Below are positions 49,746 through 60,431 of a DNA stretch of 64,000 bases, in pieces (position 1 is the first letter of the stretch; every line of letters starts with the position of its first letter). Location of the stretch: the NCBI RefSeq assembly GCF_004421005.1, contig NZ_CP038026.1, positions 1,860,001 through 1,924,000 of the forward strand, read 5' to 3'. A program made the translations under genes and the position numbers. The notes beneath the pieces are model-generated. The model was not told where the DNA came from, ran no database searches, and worked only from the letters and a program-made list of their open reading frames with translations. The stretch is from Pseudoduganella plicata. Lineage in GTDB: Bacteria > Pseudomonadota > Gammaproteobacteria > Burkholderiales > Burkholderiaceae_D.

Positions 49746-49952
49746 GACTCAAGAAGAACTGGTGGGGACTCTGCAGGTCGCAGAGGGCGCCGCGGCGAAC
49801 ACCCTGCGGCATACGCTCCGGGCTGTGTGCACGGAGCTCTTGAGCTCGGCAGTAGCGGCGATTATAACAGTCGGGCCAGCGCTCCCTTCGGCACCCGCAA
49901 TGTATTGTGCTGAGCACATTCCTGTATCCCCGGGACAAATACGTGTCGAGGG

Positions 49953-49984
49953 CGCTGGCGCCGCGCCTGCCCGCGGCGCCAGCG
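49953..49984. repeat. Perfect 13-bp stem-loop between HK-5 and HK-4
   Basis: CGCTGGCGCCGCG and CGCGGCGCCAGCG (loop CCTGCC) lie 68 bases after the HK-5 stop, in the 306-base gap 49746-50051. No U-tract follows on either strand. It may stabilise an RNA 3' end or act with Rho. The rest of the gap holds no visible gene. Confidence 0.6.
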
Positions 49985-50051
49985 AGCGTGCCAGCAACAC
50001 CTTGGCCGGGAACCGGGCGTATCGTCCAGGCGGACGACCGCCCGGGCAACG

Positions 50052-52190
50052 CTAGCCGCCGCGCCAGCTGCGCAAGGTCGACAATACGGTCAACAGCTCG
50101 GCGGGCTCGACCGGCTTGGCCACGTGCATCTGGAAACCGCTCGTCAACGCCCGCATCCGGTCCTGGACGCGTGCATAGGCGGTCAAGGCAACCGCAGGGG
50201 CAGCGGCGCGCCGCTCGGCGCTTTCACGCCGGCGCACCTCGGCAATGAAGCCGTGGCCATCCATGCCTGGCATGCCAATGTCGCTGACGATCATGTCCGG
50301 CCGAATCCCCTCCCACAGCAGGAGGCCCGACTCCGCGTCGTTGGCGGTTTCCACGATGGCGCCCGCGCCGGTCAGGACGGCGGCCAGCATGTTCCTGGCG
50401 TCGTCATCGTCCTCCACGAGCAGCACGACCGCTCCTGTCAGGCTGAACTGGTCCATGTCGATGGGCGCACGATAGGCGCCGGCGGCGACCTGCGGCGCAG
50501 CTGCATGAGCCTGGGCACTCGCCAGGGGCGCAACGGGCAGCACGACCGTGAAGGAAGCGCCCTGGCCCAGCCCTTCGCTGAACGCCGATACGGTGCCGCC
50601 ATGCAGTTCGACCAGCTTCTTCACGATCGCCAGGCCAAGACCAAGGCCGCCATGCTTGCGACTCGACGTGGCATCGACTTGCGTGAAGCTTTCAAAGATG
50701 CGCGGCAGATATTCCTGCGGGATGCCGGCACCGTTATCGGACACGACGATGTGAATGCTCGAGTGATGCCGGTGCAAGGCGACGTGGACGCGGCCCCCCT
50801 TGGGCGTGAATTTGATGGCGTTGGACATCAGATTCCAGACGATCTGCTGCAGCCGCTCCGGATCGCCCGAGACGGGACCTGCCAGCGGGTCGAGCACCAG
50901 CTGGATGTTCAACGATTTCGCGATGGCGGCCGGGCGGACGGCCTCCACCGCCGCTTCGACCGAGGGTTGCGGCGAGAACAGCTGCACGTTCAGGCGCAGC
51001 TTGCCGCTGACAATGCGCGATATGTCCAGCAGATCCTCGACGATCTGCGCTTGCGCCCGCGCATTGCGTTCGATGGTCTCGATCGCCCGCTGGGCCATGG
51101 CACCATCGAGCTTGCCCGAGGTGAGCATATGGGACCAGCCCAGAATGGACGTCAGCGGCGTACGCAATTCGTGCGAGACCGTTGCCAGGAACTGGTCCTT
51201 TGCTTCGTTTGCGCGCGCGGCCTCCTCGTACAGCCGGTGCTTTTCGGCCGCTTCCAGCTCGGCACGTTTCTTGGCGAACAGCGCTTCCTGGTACAGCGAA
51301 GCCTTGTTCAGCCCGATCGCGGCCTGTGCCGCGAGCGTCTCGACGATGCGCTCATGCTCTTCCGTAAAAATATGTGGCGCCTCGTGTCCGAAGAAAAGCC
51401 CGCCGATGACCTCGTTCTCGCTTGATTTGACGCCCACCGCCAGATAGGAACGCACCGGCAGATGTCCGGCCGGCATGCCGTGGTGCGGCGCCATCCTGCC
51501 GTAGCGCGGGTCGAGCCGGATATCGTCACTGCGGATGGTACCCTCGCCACGGAACGTGGGGCCGAACAGGTGCGTGTTGCGCGGCAGGGGGAAACGGGAA
51601 AACGCTTCCTTGGGCACGCCCGCAATGGTGTAGAGCGTGTACGATTCGCCCGCCTCGTTGCGCACGTTATAGAAAAATGCGCCGAATTGGGCGCCGGTCA
51701 GGGCGGTCGCCTCGTCCGTGACGGCCTGGACAATTTTCTCGTGATCGAATTCCTGGACGATCAGCATCCCGATCCGCTGCAAGGCTTCGCGCTCACGCTC
51801 CCTCTCGAGACCGCCGCGGGCGTCCTGCACTTCAATGACGGTCCCCACGACCCGCCCGTCCCGCCGGATCGGGCTCGCCGTGAACGAGACCGGGTACAGG
51901 GTGCCGTCCTTGTGGACGAACACTTCCGTGCCCTGCTCCTGCATGTTGGCGGGCGCGGCGCGATCGATCGGGCACTCGGCAAGGGGGTACGGGCTGCCGT
52001 CGGGCCGCGTGTGGTGGACAAAATCATGCAGAGGCGCACCCTGCACCTCGGCAAGGGCAAAGCCGGTCAGCCGCTCGGCTGCCGGGTTCATGTATACGCA
52101 GTGCTGGTGCTCGTCCATGACGAACAAGGCAACTGTCGCGTTGGTGCACAGGTCATGCAGGTCGAGCAGACTTTTGGCAGTCTGGGTCAT
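50052..52190 (-). CDS. Hybrid histidine kinase with PAS and GAF domains (HK-5)
   Basis: The 712-residue product has a PAS domain with PAC (about 10-125; ALFVMDEHQHCVYMNPAAER), a GAF domain (about 150-300; VRSYLAVGVKSSENEVIGGL), a coiled linker, HisKA with His340 in VSHELRTPLTSI, HATPase_c (NAIKFTPKGGRV, DNGAGIPQEYLPRI, GGLGLGLAIVKKLV) and a receiver (MIVSDIGMPGMDGHG, AKPVEP). Its HisKA and receiver are of a different subtype from HK-1 to HK-4, so it may have been gained independently. It lies 201 bases downstream of the stand-alone receiver. Confidence 0.93.
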   Translation of the reverse strand: MTQTAKSLLDLHDLCTNATVALFVMDEHQHCVYMNPAAERLTGFALAEVQGAPLHDFVHHTRPDGSPYPLAECPIDRAAPANMQEQGTEVFVHKDGTLYPVSFTASPIRRDGRVVGTVIEVQDARGGLEREREREALQRIGMLIVQEFDHEKIVQAVTDEATALTGAQFGAFFYNVRNEAGESYTLYTIAGVPKEAFSRFPLPRNTHLFGPTFRGEGTIRSDDIRLDPRYGRMAPHHGMPAGHLPVRSYLAVGVKSSENEVIGGLFFGHEAPHIFTEEHERIVETLAAQAAIGLNKASLYQEALFAKKRAELEAAEKHRLYEEAARANEAKDQFLATVSHELRTPLTSILGWSHMLTSGKLDGAMAQRAIETIERNARAQAQIVEDLLDISRIVSGKLRLNVQLFSPQPSVEAAVEAVRPAAIAKSLNIQLVLDPLAGPVSGDPERLQQIVWNLMSNAIKFTPKGGRVHVALHRHHSSIHIVVSDNGAGIPQEYLPRIFESFTQVDATSSRKHGGLGLGLAIVKKLVELHGGTVSAFSEGLGQGASFTVVLPVAPLASAQAHAAAPQVAAGAYRAPIDMDQFSLTGAVVLLVEDDDDARNMLAAVLTGAGAIVETANDAESGLLLWEGIRPDMIVSDIGMPGMDGHGFIAEVRRRESAERRAAAPAVALTAYARVQDRMRALTSGFQMHVAKPVEPAELLTVLSTLRSWRGG

Positions 52191-52391
52191 CGTTGGGTTT
52201 CCGAAAAATTAACGAATATTAGTGGGATCGGGCCGGTGGCGTCGCACGCACGTGGCCACGCGACCGACGAGCTGCCTGATGCATTCGATGAACGGTTCAA
52301 CCCGTCCGCGCCTGGTGCAGTGACGATCGCATCCAGCTGCCGCCGCCGTCGCTTTCTCCGTCGGCCGTGCCTGTCATGGCCGGCGGATGCA

Positions 52392-52763
52392 TCAACGCGC
52401 CCATGCCGCTTCGCGCCGGACCACGGCAATCAATTCCTGAGGTTCGTAAGGGACAACGATGTACTCGCTCGCTCCGCTGGCGATGCCCTTGGCGATGTCC
52501 CGTGTCGTGATAAAGGCTGCGGAGATATGGATGACACGGATCGCGCACGTTGCCGGGTCGGCCATGATCCTGCGGCACACCTCGATACCATCGATATCGG
52601 GCAGCCGGACATCGAGCAGCATGAGCGAAGGCAACAGTGCCGCGGCCATGCTGATCGCCTCCTGCCCGTTGCCCGCTTCCGCGACGACAAACCCCGCATT
52701 GCGGAGCAGGCGCGTCTTGACGTAGCGCGCCTGGGCATAATCGTCGACATTCAGTATCAGCAT
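52392..52763 (-). CDS. Stand-alone receiver-domain protein lacking the conserved lysine
   Basis: The product (123 residues from MLILNVDDYAQARYVKTRLL) is a single CheY-like receiver: acidic pair D7/D8, phosphoacceptor D51 in LMLLDVRLPDIDG, and Ser81 in the beta-4 position. At the beta-5 lysine position it reads YIVVPYEP, so the usual Lys is Val104. It lacks any output domain. It lies upstream of HK-5 on the same strand. Earlier in-frame ATGs (52895) extend into non-coding DNA. Confidence 0.88.
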   Translation of the reverse strand: MLILNVDDYAQARYVKTRLLRNAGFVVAEAGNGQEAISMAAALLPSLMLLDVRLPDIDGIEVCRRIMADPATCAIRVIHISAAFITTRDIAKGIASGASEYIVVPYEPQELIAVVRREAAWAR

Positions 52764-52905
52764 TCTTGAAGTCACCAAGGCTCTACGGGGAGAACGGATT
52801 GTAGCAGAGGTGAAATAAACACAACGCCTGAAAAGAACGCATGAAAAATATTGCAGCGTCCTGCAGCGCCACCGGAACTGCAGGATGCCTGTCAATCATG
52901 GGCAC

Positions 52906-52933
52906 AAAAAAAGCGGACCCGAAGGTCCGCTTT
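52906..52933 (-). terminator. Terminator after gltA
   Basis: On the minus strand, AAAGCGGACC, a 4-base loop and GGTCCGCTTT followed by a T-run; it lies about 23 bases after the gltA stop and closes the sdhCDAB-sdhE-gltA operon. Confidence 0.9.
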
Positions 52934-52955
52934 CCCGTCGCTTGAAGCTTGACGC

Positions 52956-54260
52956 TTACTTGCGATCCTTCAGCGGCGGCACGTCGCGCACTGCCGAGCC
53001 GACGAACAGCTGGCGTGGACGGCCGATCTTCTGTTCCGGATCGGCGATCATTTCGTTCCACTGGGCGATCCAGCCGATGGTGCGGGCCATGGCGAAGATA
53101 CCGGTGAACAGCGAAACCGGGATGCCCAGGGCCGACTGCACGATACCCGAGTAGAAGTCGACGTTCGGGTACAGCTTGCGCGAGACGAAGTACTCGTCGT
53201 TCAGCGCGATCTTTTCCAGTTCCATCGCCAGCTTGAACAGCGGGTCGTCCTGCAGGCCCAGCTCTTCCAGCACTTCGTGGCACGTTTCGCGCATCAGTTT
53301 TGCACGCGGGTCGAAGTTCTTGTAGACGCGGTGACCGAAGCCCATCAGCTTGACGCCCGAGTTCTTGTCCTTGACCTTCTCGATGAAGGCAGGGATGTTC
53401 TCGACCGAGCCGATTTCCTTCAGCATCGTCAGTGCCGCTTCGTTCGCGCCGCCGTGGGCAGGGCCCCACAGGCAGGCGATACCGGCAGCGATACAGGCGA
53501 ACGGATTGGCGCCCGACGAACCGGCCAGGCGGACGGTCGAGGTGGAAGCGTTCTGCTCGTGGTCCGCGTGCAGGATCAGGATGCGGTCCAGCGCGCGCAC
53601 CAGCACGTCGTTGACCTTGTACTCTTCGCACGGGTTACCGAACATCATGCGCATGAAGTTGGCGCTGTACGACAGGTCGTTGCGCGGGTACATGAACGGC
53701 TGGCCGATCGAATACTTGTACGCCATGGCGACCAGCGTCGGCATCTTGGCGATCAGGCGGATCGCGGAGATCTCGCGCTGCTGCGCGTCGTTGATGTCGA
53801 GCGAGTCGTGGTAGAACGACGCCAGTGCGCCGACGGTACCGACCAGGACCGACATCGGGTGCGCATCGCGGCGGAAGCCGCGGAAGAAGAACTGCATCTG
53901 CTCGTGCACCATCGTGTGCTTGGTGACGGTGTCGGCGAACGCGTCCTTCTGCGCCGCCGTCGGCAGTTCGCCGTTCAGCAGCAGGTAGCACGTTTCCATG
54001 AAGTCGGCGTTCACGGCCAGCTGCTCGATCGGGTAGCCACGGTACTGCAGCTCGCCCTTGTCGCCGTCGATATACGTGATCGACGAGTTGCACGACGCGG
54101 TGGACATGAAGCCCGGGTCGTACGTGAACTTGCCGGTCGCGCCGTACAGTTTGCGGATGTCGATGACGTCCGGACCGACGGTGCCTTTGTAGATCGGGAA
54201 TTCGATCCCGGCGCTGCCGTCGGAGAACGACAGGGTGGCTTTGTTTTCAGAGGTGTTCAT
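52956..54260 (-). CDS. gltA: Citrate synthase
   Basis: Citrate synthase condenses acetyl-CoA and oxaloacetate, the first TCA step. The 434-residue product starts [20 protein letters not shown] and is of the type II, NADH-regulated bacterial form, with RGYPIEQLA, the active-site region [47 protein letters not shown] and a C-terminal end [14 protein letters not shown]. It lies 38 bases downstream of sdhE. Confidence 0.98.
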   Translation of the reverse strand: MNTSENKATLSFSDGSAGIEFPIYKGTVGPDVIDIRKLYGATGKFTYDPGFMSTASCNSSITYIDGDKGELQYRGYPIEQLAVNADFMETCYLLLNGELPTAAQKDAFADTVTKHTMVHEQMQFFFRGFRRDAHPMSVLVGTVGALASFYHDSLDINDAQQREISAIRLIAKMPTLVAMAYKYSIGQPFMYPRNDLSYSANFMRMMFGNPCEEYKVNDVLVRALDRILILHADHEQNASTSTVRLAGSSGANPFACIAAGIACLWGPAHGGANEAALTMLKEIGSVENIPAFIEKVKDKNSGVKLMGFGHRVYKNFDPRAKLMRETCHEVLEELGLQDDPLFKLAMELEKIALNDEYFVSRKLYPNVDFYSGIVQSALGIPVSLFTGIFAMARTIGWIAQWNEMIADPEQKIGRPRQLFVGSAVRDVPPLKDRK

Positions 54261-54298
54261 GGGCTCTTCCTTATGGAGAGATGCGGCATTAAAAAAAA

Positions 54299-54580
54299 TC
54301 AGGCGCGGCGCAGGCGGGCCAGCAATGCATGCACGTGCGGAGAATCGACTTCGCCTTGCGGCTCGCTGCGCGCCAGAACCAGATCCATCAGCGCATTGTC
54401 CGACAAGTCGAGGAGCCGCGTGAATGCGTCCACTTCCTCGTCGGTCAATTCCGTTTCGTGCGCATCCAGAAAACGCGTCAGGATGATGTCGTTTTCCAGC
54501 AGACCGCGCCGCGCGCGCCAGCGCAGGCGGGCACGGTTGGCGGGGTCCGCCTGATGTTCACGGTTGATTTCGTCGCTCAT
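54299..54580 (-). CDS. sdhE: FAD assembly factor SdhE
   Basis: SdhE promotes covalent FAD attachment to SdhA. The 93-residue product has the family motif [20 protein letters not shown] (RGxxE with the Arg-Gly-Leu-Leu-Glu core) and the usual helical length. It lies between sdhB and gltA; its start is 1 base after the sdhB stop. Confidence 0.95.
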   Translation of the reverse strand: MSDEINREHQADPANRARLRWRARRGLLENDIILTRFLDAHETELTDEEVDAFTRLLDLSDNALMDLVLARSEPQGEVDSPHVHALLARLRRA

Positions 54581-54581
54581 A

Positions 54582-55292
54582 TCAGATGGCGCGGCGGACC
54601 ATCAATTCCTTGATCTTGCCGATCGCCTTGTTCGGGTTCAGGCCTTTCGGGCACACGTCCACGCAATTCATGATCGAGTGGCAGCGGAACAGGCGATACG
54701 GGTCTTCCAGGTTGTCCAGACGCTGGCCGGTCGCTTCGTCGCGCGAGTCGGCGATGAAGCGGTAGGCCTGCAGCAGGCCGGCGGGACCGACGAACTTGTC
54801 CGGATTCCACCAGAACGACGGGCACGAAGTGGAGCAGCATGCGCACAGGATGCACTCGTACAGGCCGTCCAGTTCCTCGCGCTCGGCGGGGGTCTGCAGG
54901 CGTTCCTTCTCCGGCGGAATCGAGTCGTTGATCAGGAACGGCTTGACCGAATCGTACTGCTTGAAGAACTGCGTCATGTCGACGATCAGGTCGCGGATGA
55001 CCGGCAGGCCGGGCAGCGGACGCAGGACGATCGGCTCGGACAGCTCGTTCAGGTTGGTCGTGCAGGCCAGGCCGTTCTTGCCGTTGATGTTCATCGCGTC
55101 GGAACCGCACACGCCTTCGCGGCACGAGCGGCGCAGGGCCAGCGAATCGTCCACGTCGGACTTGATGCGCTGCAGGGCATCCAGCAGCATCTTGTCGGTG
55201 TCCTTCAGCTCGACCGTCAGGTCTTGCATGTACGGCTTGGCGTCCTTGTCCGGATCGTAGCGGTAAATCTTGAATTTGAGAGTGCGTGCCAT
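54582..55292 (-). CDS. sdhB: Succinate dehydrogenase iron-sulfur subunit SdhB
   Basis: SdhB carries the [2Fe-2S], [4Fe-4S] and [3Fe-4S] centres that pass electrons from SdhA to quinone. The 236-residue product has RRSCREGVCGSDAMNINGKN for the first cluster, CILCACCSTSCPSFWWN and FRCHSIMNCVDVCPKGLNP for the others. It follows sdhA by 18 bases. Confidence 0.98.
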   Translation of the reverse strand: MARTLKFKIYRYDPDKDAKPYMQDLTVELKDTDKMLLDALQRIKSDVDDSLALRRSCREGVCGSDAMNINGKNGLACTTNLNELSEPIVLRPLPGLPVIRDLIVDMTQFFKQYDSVKPFLINDSIPPEKERLQTPAEREELDGLYECILCACCSTSCPSFWWNPDKFVGPAGLLQAYRFIADSRDEATGQRLDNLEDPYRLFRCHSIMNCVDVCPKGLNPNKAIGKIKELMVRRAI

Positions 55293-55310
55293 TTTATGTG
55301 AGGCCCTTGC

Positions 55311-57089
<1,779 letters not shown>

Positions 57090-57092
57090 GAT

Positions 57093-57455
57093 TTAAACAC
57101 TCCAGAGTATCTGCACCGACCAGACGGCGCAAGCCACCAGCCAGATGGCGGAGGCGGTATGCAGGATGAAACGAACGGCGATGTTCTTGATGTAATCCTG
57201 GTAGATGCTGACCACGCCGACCCAGGCGTGGTAGAACATGCCGATCAGGGTGGCCAGCGTAAACAGCTTGAACCACGTCTGGGCGAACAGGCCGGCCCAG
57301 CCTTCGTACGTGAAATTACTGCCGGTCAGGAAAGCCAGCAGCAGCACGACGGTGTACACCACCATGACCACCGCCGTGGCGCGCTGCGCCAGGAACTCGC
57401 CCAGGCCGTAGCCCGCGCCCACGACGATGCGCTTCGGTCCGATATTGTTTTTCAT
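57093..57455 (-). CDS. sdhD: Succinate dehydrogenase membrane anchor SdhD
   Basis: The 120-residue product has three hydrophobic helices (AVVMVVYTVVLLLAFLTG, FKLFTLATLIGMFYHAWVGV, FILHTASAIWLVACAVW) and a heme/quinone-site segment WVGVVSIYQDYIKN, fitting the SdhD cytochrome b anchor. It lies between sdhC and sdhA. Confidence 0.95.
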   Translation of the reverse strand: MKNNIGPKRIVVGAGYGLGEFLAQRATAVVMVVYTVVLLLAFLTGSNFTYEGWAGLFAQTWFKLFTLATLIGMFYHAWVGVVSIYQDYIKNIAVRFILHTASAIWLVACAVWSVQILWSV

Positions 57456-57458
57456 TTT

Positions 57459-57881
57459 TTAGAACACTCCGAACAGTTTCAGGGCGACGAGAATGACGAC
57501 AACCCACGTGATGACGAGTACGGCGATGGCGCTCTTGCGGGCCGAATCCTTGTCCAGGCCGACGTGCGTGTCCATGACCAGGTGGCGGACGCCGGCGCAG
57601 AAGTGGTGCATGTAGCCCCAGACCAGTGCCAGGATGACGAGCTTGGCGAACGGATGGGAGGCGATGCCCTGGAAGTGGGCAAAGGAGATCTCGGAACGGA
57701 TGCTTTCCTGCAGCAGATACAGGATGAACGGCAGCAGGGCAAACATCAGGAAGCCGCTCACGCGGTGCATGATGGACACAATGGCGGAGAACGGCTGACG
57801 ATAATTCATCAGCTCAGTAACGTGAATGTTACGGATTTCTCGCCGTTGCTTGCGCGGTGCTTCCCTTACGGCTTCAGACAT
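57459..57881 (-). CDS. sdhC: Succinate dehydrogenase cytochrome b subunit SdhC
   Basis: The 140-residue product has three transmembrane helices (SGFLMFALLPFILYLLQES, LVILALVWGYMHHFCAGVRH, SAIAVLVITWVVVILVALKL) and the heme-binding His region HHFCAGVRHLVMD. It is the first gene of the sdhCDAB-sdhE-gltA operon; the 195 bases upstream of it separate it from the GntR gene and should contain the sdh promoter. Confidence 0.95.
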   Translation of the reverse strand: MSEAVREAPRKQRREIRNIHVTELMNYRQPFSAIVSIMHRVSGFLMFALLPFILYLLQESIRSEISFAHFQGIASHPFAKLVILALVWGYMHHFCAGVRHLVMDTHVGLDKDSARKSAIAVLVITWVVVILVALKLFGVF

Positions 57882-58076
57882 GACAAACCTCCCTTTTACT
57901 TTCTATTTAATGAACCGCTGTTTGAGTCAATTCACGATGGCGCAGCTTTGTTGCGCTGCTCTGCAGTCCTGAGACAGCGATTTTCGCCTATTTCCCAGCT
58001 TCGACCAATATCTATTGTTACATATAACCAAAATTATGTTGCGCCGCTCCATGCGAACGCGGGTCACGCCGCTCCT

Positions 58077-58930
58077 CTAGTTCAGATCGTTCTGATAATG
58101 GTGGCGCGTGGTCAGGTACAGGCCGCGACGCAGCTCGACCGGCTTGTCGCCGTAAGTGAACGACACACGCTCGGCCGACAGCAGCGGCGTGCCGGGCTCG
58201 ACCGCCAGCAGTACGGCCTCGTCAGGGCCCGCCACGACCGCGCGCACCTTCTCGTCGGCACGGATCATGCGCGTGCCGAATTCGGATTCGAACAGGCCGT
58301 ACATGGGGCCCTTGTACTCGGACAGGCGCTCGGCCGTCAGCCCTTGAACAACCCGCCCGGCAGCCACTGCTCCTCAATGATCGTGGGAATGCCGTCGAAC
58401 GACTGGACCCGCTTGATATAGATGATGGCGTCGCCCGACTTGAGCTCCAGCAGGCGCGCCACGTCCGCCGGCGCGCGCAGGCGGCGCACTTCCAGGAAAC
58501 GGCTTTCGGGGTAATGGGGCACGCCTTCGTCCGGACGCAGCCGCAGGAAGCGGATGTGGGCGCGCGCTTCATGGTGCGTGGCAACAAACGTGCCCTTGCC
58601 CTGGCGGCGCATGACGAGATTGTCGGCAGCGAGTTCGTCGATCGCCTTGCGCACGGTGCCCTGGCTGACCTTGTAGCGGTTGGCCAGCTCCACTTCGCTG
58701 GGAATCATCTCGCCCGGTTTCCACTCGCCCGACTGCAGGCTCTGCGTGATCAGCGCCTTGATCTGCTGGTACAGAGGCGAAAACGTGGGCGAAGCGACGG
58801 CGGAGGCGGAAGGTGTGGCGGAGGCGGCCGGCGTGGCGGGCACGGTGGCCGGGGTGACCGATCCTGCGCCCGCAGCCGGCGCATCCGTTGTGCTGCCTGG
58901 ACTGGTCTGGGTGGGCGTGACGGAATTCAT
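58077..58930 (-). pseudogene. GntR-family transcriptional regulator (HutC/UTRA type), frameshifted as sequenced
   Basis: From the ATG at 58930 the protein has an Ala/Thr/Pro-rich N-terminal tail of about 45 residues, a GntR winged helix (FSPLYQQIKALITQSLQSGE, MIPSEVELANRYKVSQGTVR, about 49-115) and the first half of a UTRA ligand domain, then stops at 58337 right after LPGGLFKG. The rest of the UTRA domain continues in a second frame (LTAERLSEYKGPMYGLFESE to TRHHYQNDLN, ending at 58077). At the join, AAGGGCTGACG needs one more G to restore the frame. Located between mdh and sdhC, it probably regulates TCA genes; a perfect palindrome lies just upstream of it. Confidence 0.85.
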
Positions 58931-58985
58931 AGACCGCGATTTCACCACAAAAGCCCCTGCCCGTCCAGTAAAACCACCCGAGTTA

Positions 58986-59005
58986 TATGTCTTATATAAG
59001 ACATA
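58986..59005. promoter_or_regulatory. Perfect 20-base palindrome, putative GntR operator
   Basis: TATGTCTTAT/ATAAGACATA at 58986-59005 is a perfect dyad 56 bases before the gntR ATG and about 320 bases before the divergent mdh. Its A/T-rich symmetric form is typical of GntR-family binding sites. It is the only perfect copy I noticed; the sdhC, acnA and citE-like upstream regions do not contain it. The rest of the 397-base gntR-mdh gap has no visible gene. Confidence 0.7.
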
Positions 59006-59327
59006 AGATATGATTGACAGAAGGCATAACGAAGCCTACACTCGCCCACGATGTTATTCCTGGCGAGCCTCGTGCGGCGCACCGCATGACCTCTCGCACA
59101 GGGCGAACATGGAGAGTATTGCCTCTGCGCGCCCGCTGCGCCCCTTGCAAATGGGGGGGCGAAAGTGAAGCCGCGCCGGGAGGCGAATTTGGTATCATTG
59201 CTGTTTTGAGCAACGGACGCCGCGCCCGGCAGTGCAGCAGAGCCGTAGGTGGGCAGGAGCGCGGGCATCAGCGCAAAACAGCAACAGTCAGTCAGCTTCG
59301 TTTTTTATTCCACTTTGGAGATTCATC

Positions 59328-60317
59328 ATGGCTAAAACCCCAATGCGTGTTGCCGTAACCGGCGCCGCCGGCCAGATCGGCTATTCCCTGCTGTTCCGCA
59401 TCGCCAACGGCGACATGCTGGGCAAGGATCAGCCGGTCATCCTGCAACTGCTTGAAATCCCTGACGAGAAAGCGCAGAAGGCGCTGAAGGGCGTCATGAT
59501 GGAAATCGACGACTGCGCATTCCCGCTGCTGGCCGGCATGACCGCGCACAGCGACCCGATGACCGCCTTCAAGGATGCCGACGTGGCCCTGCTGGTCGGC
59601 GCCCGTCCACGCGGCCCGGGCATGGAACGCAAGGACCTGCTGGAAGCGAACGCGCAGATCTTCACGGTGCAGGGCAAGGCGCTGGACGCCGTCGCTTCGC
59701 GCAACGTGAAAGTGCTGGTCGTCGGCAATCCTGCCAACACCAACGCCTACATCGCCATGAAATCGGCACCTTCGCTGCCGGCCAAGAACTTCACCGCGAT
59801 GCTGCGCCTGGACCACAACCGCGCCCTGTCGCAAGTGGCCGCCAAGACCGGCACGGCCGTCAAGGACATCGAGCAGCTGACCGTGTGGGGCAACCACTCG
59901 CCGACGATGTACGCCGACTACCGCTTCGCCACGGTGAACGGCAAGTCCGTCAAGGAACTGATCAACGACCAGGAATGGAATGCCAACACGTTCCTGCCGA
60001 CCGTCGGCAAGCGCGGCGCGGCCATCATCGAAGCACGCGGCCTGTCCTCGGCAGCCTCGGCAGCCAACGCGGCCATCGACCACGTGCGCGACTGGGTGCT
60101 GGGCACCAACGGCAAGTGGACCACGATGGGCGTGCCGTCGGATGGTTCGTACGGCATTCCTGAAGGCATCATGTTCGGCTTCCCGGTCACGACCGAGAAC
60201 GGCGAGTACAAGATCGTCCAGGGCCTGGAAATCGACGAATTCTCGCAGGAACGCATCAACCTGACGCTGAAGGAACTGACCGAAGAGCGCGAAGGCGTCA
60301 AGCACCTGCTGCCGTAA
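59328..60317 (+). CDS. mdh: Malate dehydrogenase
   Basis: Mdh oxidises malate to oxaloacetate with NAD(+). The product (329 residues from [25 protein letters not shown] site 8 bases upstream) has the Rossmann GAAGQIG motif, substrate-binding [22 protein letters not shown], and active-site [13 protein letters not shown]. It is of the type 2 MDH group. An upstream in-frame ATG at 59232 has no support. Confidence 0.98.
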   Translation: MAKTPMRVAVTGAAGQIGYSLLFRIANGDMLGKDQPVILQLLEIPDEKAQKALKGVMMEIDDCAFPLLAGMTAHSDPMTAFKDADVALLVGARPRGPGMERKDLLEANAQIFTVQGKALDAVASRNVKVLVVGNPANTNAYIAMKSAPSLPAKNFTAMLRLDHNRALSQVAAKTGTAVKDIEQLTVWGNHSPTMYADYRFATVNGKSVKELINDQEWNANTFLPTVGKRGAAIIEARGLSSAASAANAAIDHVRDWVLGTNGKWTTMGVPSDGSYGIPEGIMFGFPVTTENGEYKIVQGLEIDEFSQERINLTLKELTEEREGVKHLLP

Positions 60318-60431
60318 CCCTCTTCGCTGTGGGACCCAAGCGTCCCATAACGTTCGCCGCGCTGCCCCCGGGCCGCGCGGCGTTATCGTCTCCAGACCAC
60401 GCAGTTACCAAACACTCACCACACCCAGACG

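Noticed and set aside
60330..60347. TGGGAC...GTCCCA inverted repeat after mdh as a terminator
   Set aside because: Short 6-bp stem and no T-run; too weak to call.
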